From positions 434,001 through 498,000 of the forward strand of contig NZ_SSSM01000001.1 of NCBI RefSeq assembly GCF_004801885.1: a stretch of DNA of 64,000 nucleotides, given 5' to 3'. The notes below the pieces were generated by a model. The model was not told the origin of the DNA, ran no database searches, and was given only the letters and a program-made list of their open reading frames with translations. Below are positions 59,758 to 64,000 of the stretch, one piece after another. This stretch comes from Naasia lichenicola (GTDB lineage: Bacteria; Actinomycetota; Actinomycetes; Actinomycetales; Microbacteriaceae). How positions within the stretch are numbered: position 1 is the first letter of the stretch; each line of letters starts with the position of its first letter. Position numbers and translations under genes: made by a program.

Positions 59758-60258
59758 TCAGTGCGTGGCGGCCGTCTCCTCCAGAGCAGCCCTGACGGCG
59801 GCGCGCGCTTCGCCCGGACCGGGGGCGAAGACGACGGGCCCGCGGCGGATCAAGCCCAGCCCCTGGATACCGGCACGGTTCAGCTCGCTGATGAAGGAGG
59901 AGTAGGCCTGGGCCGTCGGGAACTCGTAGAGCCGGACCCGCTCGCCGTCGAGCAGGCAGCTCGCCGTGGTCGACGTGTAACCGGCCGCGATGTCGTCGAG
60001 GACCAGAGCGGTGCAGCCGATGGCGTCAGCCGCCGAGTAGATCAGGGTCGCCGGCTCAGGCGTCGGCCCGTTCATCGGCTCTCGTGCGCTCGGGTCCGTG
60101 TAGAGCGCGACCGAGGGTGCGACGATCGCGGTCCGCACGACCTCGCCTGCCGCGGAGGAGACATCCGAATCCCGCGTCTGGGTGATGCCGATCAGCGACG
60201 CGGCTATCCCGACCGCGCAGAGCCCCGCGAGCAGGGGGAGAGGCGGGCGACGGGGCAC
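59758..60258 (-). CDS. Membrane-anchored hypothetical protein, 166 aa
   Basis: One N-terminal membrane segment (about residues 6-25, LPLLAGLCAVGIAASLIGIT) precedes a probably extracytoplasmic domain with IGCTALVLDDIAAGYTSTTA, SCLLDGERVRLYEFPTAQAY and RRGPVVFAPGPGEARAAV. Two Cys may pair. The start GTG 60258 follows GGCGGG. The function is unknown. Confidence 0.72.
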   Translation of the reverse strand: MPRRPPLPLLAGLCAVGIAASLIGITQTRDSDVSSAAGEVVRTAIVAPSVALYTDPSAREPMNGPTPEPATLIYSAADAIGCTALVLDDIAAGYTSTTASCLLDGERVRLYEFPTAQAYSSFISELNRAGIQGLGLIRRGPVVFAPGPGEARAAVRAALEETAATH

Positions 60259-60352
60259 CCCGCCATTCTCACCCGAGCGACTGCGACCGAGCCGGGCATT
60301 CAGGTTCTCCGGCTCACCACCCGACAGACTCGGACCGACCTTGGGAGACCGC

Positions 60353-60706
60353 ATGCTGAGCTGGACCACGCTGCCCGACAGCGACATCGTGAGCGTCGTC
60401 TACAACGGCGGTCTGACACCGGCCGAGATCGACGGCCTGCGCACCGAGCTCGCGAGCACCGTTGCCGCCCACGGCGCCGCGAAGCTGCTGGTCGAGATCG
60501 GCAAGGACGGCGGGATGCCCTCGAAGTCGCTGATCGACGAGCTGAGCGGCGAGGAGCTGCTGCGCAAGCTCGGCCGCTCCGCCGTGCTGACCGACAAGTC
60601 GCTGCTGCGGATGATGATCGCCGCCGGCGCGAAGATGGCGCCCATAGAGGTGCGCGTCTTCAAGGTCGCCGAGCGCGACGAGGCCGTCGCCTGGCTCCGG
60701 GCGTAG
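60353..60706 (+). CDS. SpoIIAA-like (STAS-fold) protein
   Basis: This 117-residue protein follows the SpoIIAA-like (PF11964) pattern: LPDSDIVSVVYNGGLTPAEI, AAKLLVEIGKDGGMPSKSLI, RKLGRSAVLTDKSLLRMMIA and PIEVRVFKVAERDEAVAWLR, the characteristic last strand-helix. The family binds ligand or acts in signalling in an STAS-like fold. ATG 60353 follows GGGAG. Confidence 0.78.
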   Translation: MLSWTTLPDSDIVSVVYNGGLTPAEIDGLRTELASTVAAHGAAKLLVEIGKDGGMPSKSLIDELSGEELLRKLGRSAVLTDKSLLRMMIAAGAKMAPIEVRVFKVAERDEAVAWLRA

Positions 60707-60736
60707 CCGTCGGACGGTGGCACGCGAAAGACGCAC

Positions 60737-60760
60737 CGGCACGCGAAAGATCGCGTGCCG
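60737..60760. terminator. Hairpin after the SpoIIAA-like gene
   Basis: CGGCACGCGA pairs perfectly with TCGCGTGCCG across AAGA. The hairpin lies between convergent genes (60706 and 60807). A partial direct copy GGCACGCGAAAGA precedes it at 60719. Confidence 0.55.
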
Positions 60761-60806
60761 CGGAGCTCTTCACGTGCCCGCGTGAGCCTGGTCCGAGTAT
60801 CCGGCC

Positions 60807-61415
60807 TCAGCAGCCGTTCGCCGGGTCGAACAGGCCCACTCGATCCGCTCGGGCTTCCGCGATCGCGTCGTCGACGGCGGGTCGGAACCGCTCGTTGCCG
60901 TCATAGCTGACCGCTCGGGCGAGGCCGGCCCGAGCGAGCTCGACGCCGACGTTCTCGCCGTCGGCGGTTATCACCGAGGCGAGCGTGCGCCCGTACTGGT
61001 CGTAGCGCTCCGCATCGAATTCGAGCGTCACCTCGTCGCCCTCGGACAGCAGCGACTTCGTGAACGCAGACGCCTCCGGTCCGAGGCACTCCACCGGACT
61101 GTCGGGCTTGACCGATTCCGGCGCGTTGACATTGAGCATCCGCACCCGCACGTCATCCGACTCGCCATCGATGTCGACGATGACCGTGTCGCCATCCACA
61201 ACCCGGTCGATCAGGCCGGTGGCGGAGCCGTAGCCGTCCGAGTCCGACCCATCGGAGTCCGACCCCGATCCGGCGGCGGGACTCTGCGGGATGGTGACGG
61301 GTGCGCGCCCGGGCGTCGGCGTGATCTCCCGATCCGCATTCGAGAGCACGAACCACGCCGCGACCGCCACGAGCACGACAGCGAGCGCGACCTGCGCGCC
61401 TCGGGGGAGCCTCAC
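60807..61415 (-). CDS. Secreted thermonuclease (SNase) family protein
   Basis: This 202-residue protein has an N-terminal signal/membrane segment (residues 9-24, VALAVVLVAVAAWFVL), a Ser/Asp/Gly-rich linker (GSGSDSDGSDSDGYGS), and an SNase domain: LIDRVVDGDTVIVDIDG, VRVRMLNVNAPE (catalytic Arg and Glu), LEFDAERYDQYGRTLASV (second Arg) and VELARAGLARAVSYDGN. The R-E-R catalytic triad is present. It hydrolyses DNA and RNA outside the cell with Ca2+ in known relatives. GTG start. The SIMPL gene is 25 bp upstream. Confidence 0.9.
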   Translation of the reverse strand: MRLPRGAQVALAVVLVAVAAWFVLSNADREITPTPGRAPVTIPQSPAAGSGSDSDGSDSDGYGSATGLIDRVVDGDTVIVDIDGESDDVRVRMLNVNAPESVKPDSPVECLGPEASAFTKSLLSEGDEVTLEFDAERYDQYGRTLASVITADGENVGVELARAGLARAVSYDGNERFRPAVDDAIAEARADRVGLFDPANGC

Positions 61416-61440
61416 CGCTGCTCCCGCTGGATCGAAGTGG

Positions 61441-62100
61441 TCACGTGGTGATGAAGTCGGCGGTGATGGATGCGGAGACCTCGAGCTCGGGCGGGGTGAG
61501 CTCGATGGTGGCGCTGCTGTCGGCGAACGACGCCTTCATCATCCGAGGACTGGCCAGCCCGCCGCCGGACTCGGATCCACCGTTCGGGCGCAGGCCCGGC
61601 TCGTAGATGGCCTCGAGGCTGATCCGCTCGTGCCCGATCGCCCCTGCGTAGGCGGATGCGTGGGCGCGCGCGTCGTGCACCGCGTCCACGCGGACGGCGG
61701 AGCGGACTGCTCGCTCCTTTGCCTCGGTGAGCACCCAGTCGATGCCGTCGATGCTCACTCCCTCGCGGCTCGCGACATCGGTCACCCAGTCGGAGAGCGC
61801 GTCCCAGTCGGCGAAGCGGACGATCAGCGACACCCGAGCGACCTGGATGGGAATGGTCGTGTCGGAGTCCTTGACGTAGCGCTGGATGGTCGACACCCAG
61901 AGCTGCTCGGTCTGCCAGCGGGTCGCCGCCCCAGATTCGACATGCGACTCGGCCTCGCGAGCGAGTGCGGTGTGCACCGCCGCCGTGGCCTCGACCGCAG
62001 TGGCGCGATCCTCGTTCTCGTGCTGCACGCTCACCCGTGCGACGGCCCGCTCGGCGCGCACCCATCGGGTCGCCTCGCCGGCGACGGAGATTGCGACCAT
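61441..62100 (-). CDS. SIMPL (DUF541) domain protein
   Basis: This 219-residue protein has a single SIMPL domain: AISVAGEATRWVRAERAVAR (usual N-terminal VxGxG variant), TEQLWVSTIQRYVKD, VSIDGIDWVLTEAKERAVRS and AYAGAIGHERISLEAIYEPG. It lacks an obvious signal peptide. Some homologues are outer-surface or oxidative-stress proteins. AAGGAGG lies 5 bp before ATG 62100, which decides the start. It is co-directional with the thermonuclease. Confidence 0.85.
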   Translation of the reverse strand: MVAISVAGEATRWVRAERAVARVSVQHENEDRATAVEATAAVHTALAREAESHVESGAATRWQTEQLWVSTIQRYVKDSDTTIPIQVARVSLIVRFADWDALSDWVTDVASREGVSIDGIDWVLTEAKERAVRSAVRVDAVHDARAHASAYAGAIGHERISLEAIYEPGLRPNGGSESGGGLASPRMMKASFADSSATIELTPPELEVSASITADFITT

Positions 62101-62280
62101 GGGGCCTCCTTGTCCTCTGCTCAGGATAGGAGGGGCCACCGTCACGGGGAGGCGTCACGGGAGAGGCGTGACAGGGCGATGCGGCAAAAGAGGCGTCTCG
62201 CATGCGCCGCCATCACCGTCCGGGCTCGCCGATTGTAAACATCAGATTTCGCCCCGTAACGCTCTCGTGAAATGGGGATC

Positions 62281-62328
62281 TTGACCTCGCGGGGACGCAT
62301 AGCGTGTACTTGACCGGACAAGCGGTCA
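62281..62328 (+). promoter_or_regulatory. Promoter and operator of the GntR gene
   Basis: TTGACC (62281-62286) and TGTACT (62305-62310) have an 18-bp spacer, a good -35/-10 candidate. Immediately after lies an inverted repeat TGACCG-N6-CGGTCA (62311-62328), where the transcription start should be. Such a site would fit autorepression by the GntR product that starts at 62353. Confidence 0.55.
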
Positions 62329-62352
62329 TCCGAGCGATGAGGATCTGGGGCC

Positions 62353-63213
62353 ATGCGAGTTGAACTCGATCACGCACGCGGGGGAGAGCCCCTGTATGTG
62401 CAGCTGGCGCGAGCCATCGAGAGCTTCATCGCACGGGAGGAATTGAAGCCCGGAGACCTCCTGCCCAGCGAGACGGTCCTCGCATCGGAGAACCGGCTCA
62501 GCCGCGCGACGGTGATCAAGGCCTTCGACACCCTGCTCGAGCGGGGCGTCGTGACTCGCCGCCAGGGGCGCGGGACCTTCGTCAACGCGCGGCCCATGGA
62601 GCGTCAGCTCCCGGAGCTCACCAGCTTCTCGGAGCACGTGCACGGCCTCGGCCTGGTGCCGGGAAGCACCCTGCTCTCCTTCGAGGTCCTGGCGAGCGGC
62701 GATCGCGACCGCCCGGCATCCGCCTTCGACGCAGAGCCGCTCCTGTCCGACCAGAGCCTCGTGCGGATCGAGCGACTCCGCACGGTGGGCAAGGAGCCCG
62801 TCGGGATCCAGCGCGCCATGATCCCTGCCGATGTCGCCGAGTCGATCGGACTCGACGAGCCGGCCGCGGCCGACGGCGGCTACTCCCTCTACGAGTCCCT
62901 CCGGCACAACGGGGTCTACCTCACCTCCGGCGAGGAGTCGCTCCGCGCGATCAACGCCGACGAGCACGATGCATCCCTCCTCGGTGTCGAGGAGGGCGTC
63001 GCGCTCATCGAAGTCGTCCGCAACTCACGGGACGCCGATGGACGGCTGATCGAGGTCGTCCGAGCCCGATACCTCGGGACGAAGTACCTGTACCACATCA
63101 CATTCGCGCCAACACACCACGGAGGAAACCTTGAAGAAACGACACGCGCTGGTCTTCGTTCCGGCGGCGGCCTCGCTGCTGCTTCTGAGCGCATGCTCGG
63201 GCGGGACGAGTAG
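62353..63213 (+). CDS. GntR-family regulator with UTRA domain
   Basis: The protein (286 residues as read) has an N-terminal winged helix (PLYVQLARAIESFIA, PGDLLPSETVLASENRLSRA, TVIKAFDTLLERGVVTRRQG, RGTFVNARP) and a UTRA ligand-binding domain (about 85-255, PELTSFSEHVHGLGLVPGST, IERLRTVGKEPVGIQRAMIP, ending VRARYLGTKYLYHITF). HutC-type regulators bind small metabolites. The tail after HITFAP lies within the overlapping lipoprotein start and is probably not conserved. The nearby transporter gene suggests control of nucleoside uptake. Confidence 0.88.
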   Translation: MRVELDHARGGEPLYVQLARAIESFIAREELKPGDLLPSETVLASENRLSRATVIKAFDTLLERGVVTRRQGRGTFVNARPMERQLPELTSFSEHVHGLGLVPGSTLLSFEVLASGDRDRPASAFDAEPLLSDQSLVRIERLRTVGKEPVGIQRAMIPADVAESIGLDEPAAADGGYSLYESLRHNGVYLTSGEESLRAINADEHDASLLGVEEGVALIEVVRNSRDADGRLIEVVRARYLGTKYLYHITFAPTHHGGNLEETTRAGLRSGGGLAAASERMLGRDE

Positions 63214-64000
63214 CGACGCCGGCAGCACCAGCGGAACGGGCGACAGCCTCGCCCCGACGGCGCTCGTGGTCGCGCAGGGCGGCCTGGGCGACGAGTCGTA
63301 CAACGACTACGCCTACACGGGCTACCAGAAGGGCCTGAAGGACAACGGCCTCGAGGGCACCCCGATCGAGTCGGACGACATCGTCGGGCAGGGCGAGCAG
63401 GTCCTCCGCCGCGCCGGTGACGAGGGCCTCGGCCTGGTCATCGACCTCGAGTACTCGCACGCGGAGATCCTGCCCAAGGTCGCCGCCGACTACCCGGACA
63501 CCGACTTCGCGCTCGTCAACGCGGAGGCCACGGGCGACAACGTCGTATCCGTGCTCTTCCAGGAGCAGGAGGGCTCGTACCTGGCCGGCGCGCTCGCGGC
63601 GATCCAGACGAGCAACACCAGCGACCCGAAGATCAACGCCGACAAGGTGATCGGCGTCATCGGCGGCGCCCAGAGCGCCGGCATCGACAAGTTCCTCGTC
63701 GGCTACATCCAGGGTGCCCGCGACACCGATCCCGACGTCAAGGTGCTCACCGCGTACTCGAACGACTTCGCCGACCCGACCAAGGGCCAGCAGCTGGCCC
63801 AGTCGATGTTCGACCAGGGTGCCGACATCGTCTACGCCGTCGCCGGCGGAACGGGCGCCGGTGTGATCCAGGCGGCCGAGGACAGCAACCACTACGCCAT
63901 CGGCGTGGACGCCAACCAGGACGACGTGGCTCCGGGCTTCGTGCTCACGACGATGCTCAAGCGCACCGACGTCGCCATGGAGACCCTCCTGAAGGACTAC
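63131..64000 (+). CDS. BMP-family ABC transporter lipoprotein (nucleoside binding), partial
   Basis: A TTG start at 63131, preceded by GGAGG (63120-63124), gives a lipoprotein signal MKKRHALVFVPAAASLLLLS with lipobox LSAC (Cys22). The mature part follows the BmpA/Med PnrA-like pattern: ALVVAQGGLGDESYNDYAYT, GLGLVIDLEYSHAEILPKVA, DYPDTDFALVNAEA, VLFQEQEGSYLAGALAAI and VIGGAQSAGIDKFLVGYIQG, then ADIVYAVAGGTGAGVIQAAE. It runs off the window at codon 290; the family is about 340 residues. It delivers purine nucleosides to an ABC importer. It overlaps the GntR gene by 83 bp in another frame. Confidence 0.88.
   Translation, partial: MKKRHALVFVPAAASLLLLSACSGGTSSDAGSTSGTGDSLAPTALVVAQGGLGDESYNDYAYTGYQKGLKDNGLEGTPIESDDIVGQGEQVLRRAGDEGLGLVIDLEYSHAEILPKVAADYPDTDFALVNAEATGDNVVSVLFQEQEGSYLAGALAAIQTSNTSDPKINADKVIGVIGGAQSAGIDKFLVGYIQGARDTDPDVKVLTAYSNDFADPTKGQQLAQSMFDQGADIVYAVAGGTGAGVIQAAEDSNHYAIGVDANQDDVAPGFVLTTMLKRTDVAMETLLKDY

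Overview
The window is a GC-rich (about 70 %) chromosomal stretch of an actinobacterium, most likely Microbacteriaceae (Microbacterium and relatives). This is inferred from the very high GC, frequent GTG starts, a DUF222/HNH-type protein, an ImuA-ImuB cassette with an actinobacterial LexA box, a fused CydDC exporter and an LAxTG sortase-type surface protein. I see no rRNA, tRNA, CRISPR array, phage, plasmid genes or transposase.

Layout. 1-9.7 kb: the C-terminus of an aldehyde dehydrogenase, SOS-controlled imuA-imuB, two small coupled genes, a DUF222/HNH gene broken by a pair of palindromic repeats, recQ with a small coupled upstream gene, a VOC protein, an MTH1-like Nudix hydrolase and an NmrA-type reductase. 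9.7-18.5 kb: CoA transferase, secreted HNH nuclease, membrane and small conserved proteins, dienelactone hydrolase, DHA2-type MFS exporter and a CPBP-like membrane protein. 18.5-33 kb: two very large superfamily 1 helicase/nuclease proteins (TM0106 type, 1287 aa; DUF4011/DUF3320 type, 1983 aa) on either side of two aldo/keto reductases, an LLM oxidoreductase, a PhnB-like protein and a VOC gene with an in-frame stop. 33-40 kb: membrane proteins, an ice-binding-domain surface protein, a Ski2-like helicase with DUF3516, a hotdog thioesterase and a YdeI-family protein.

40-49 kb is the most coherent module. A BlaI-type repressor and an M56 metalloprotease (a BlaR-like pair) diverge from cydA-cydB-cydDC, which encode cytochrome bd oxidase and its assembly exporter. 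Two matching inverted repeats (TTCTAC-N5-GTAGAA), 42 bp apart centre to centre, lie in the shared intergenic region. This suggests proteolytic, BlaI/BlaR-type control of bd respiration.

49-64 kb: EamA transporter, alpha/beta hydrolase, a 45-residue unannotated-type small gene, DUF1304 protein, UDG-like protein, SDR, EEP-family phosphodiesterase, VWA protein, DUF1905 protein, dGTPase, SpoIIAA-like protein, secreted thermonuclease, SIMPL protein, and a GntR/UTRA regulator that overlaps the start of a BMP-family lipoprotein running off the window.

Two families of short palindromic repeats, often in head-to-head pairs, occupy many intergenic gaps. One pair disrupts the DUF222/HNH gene.
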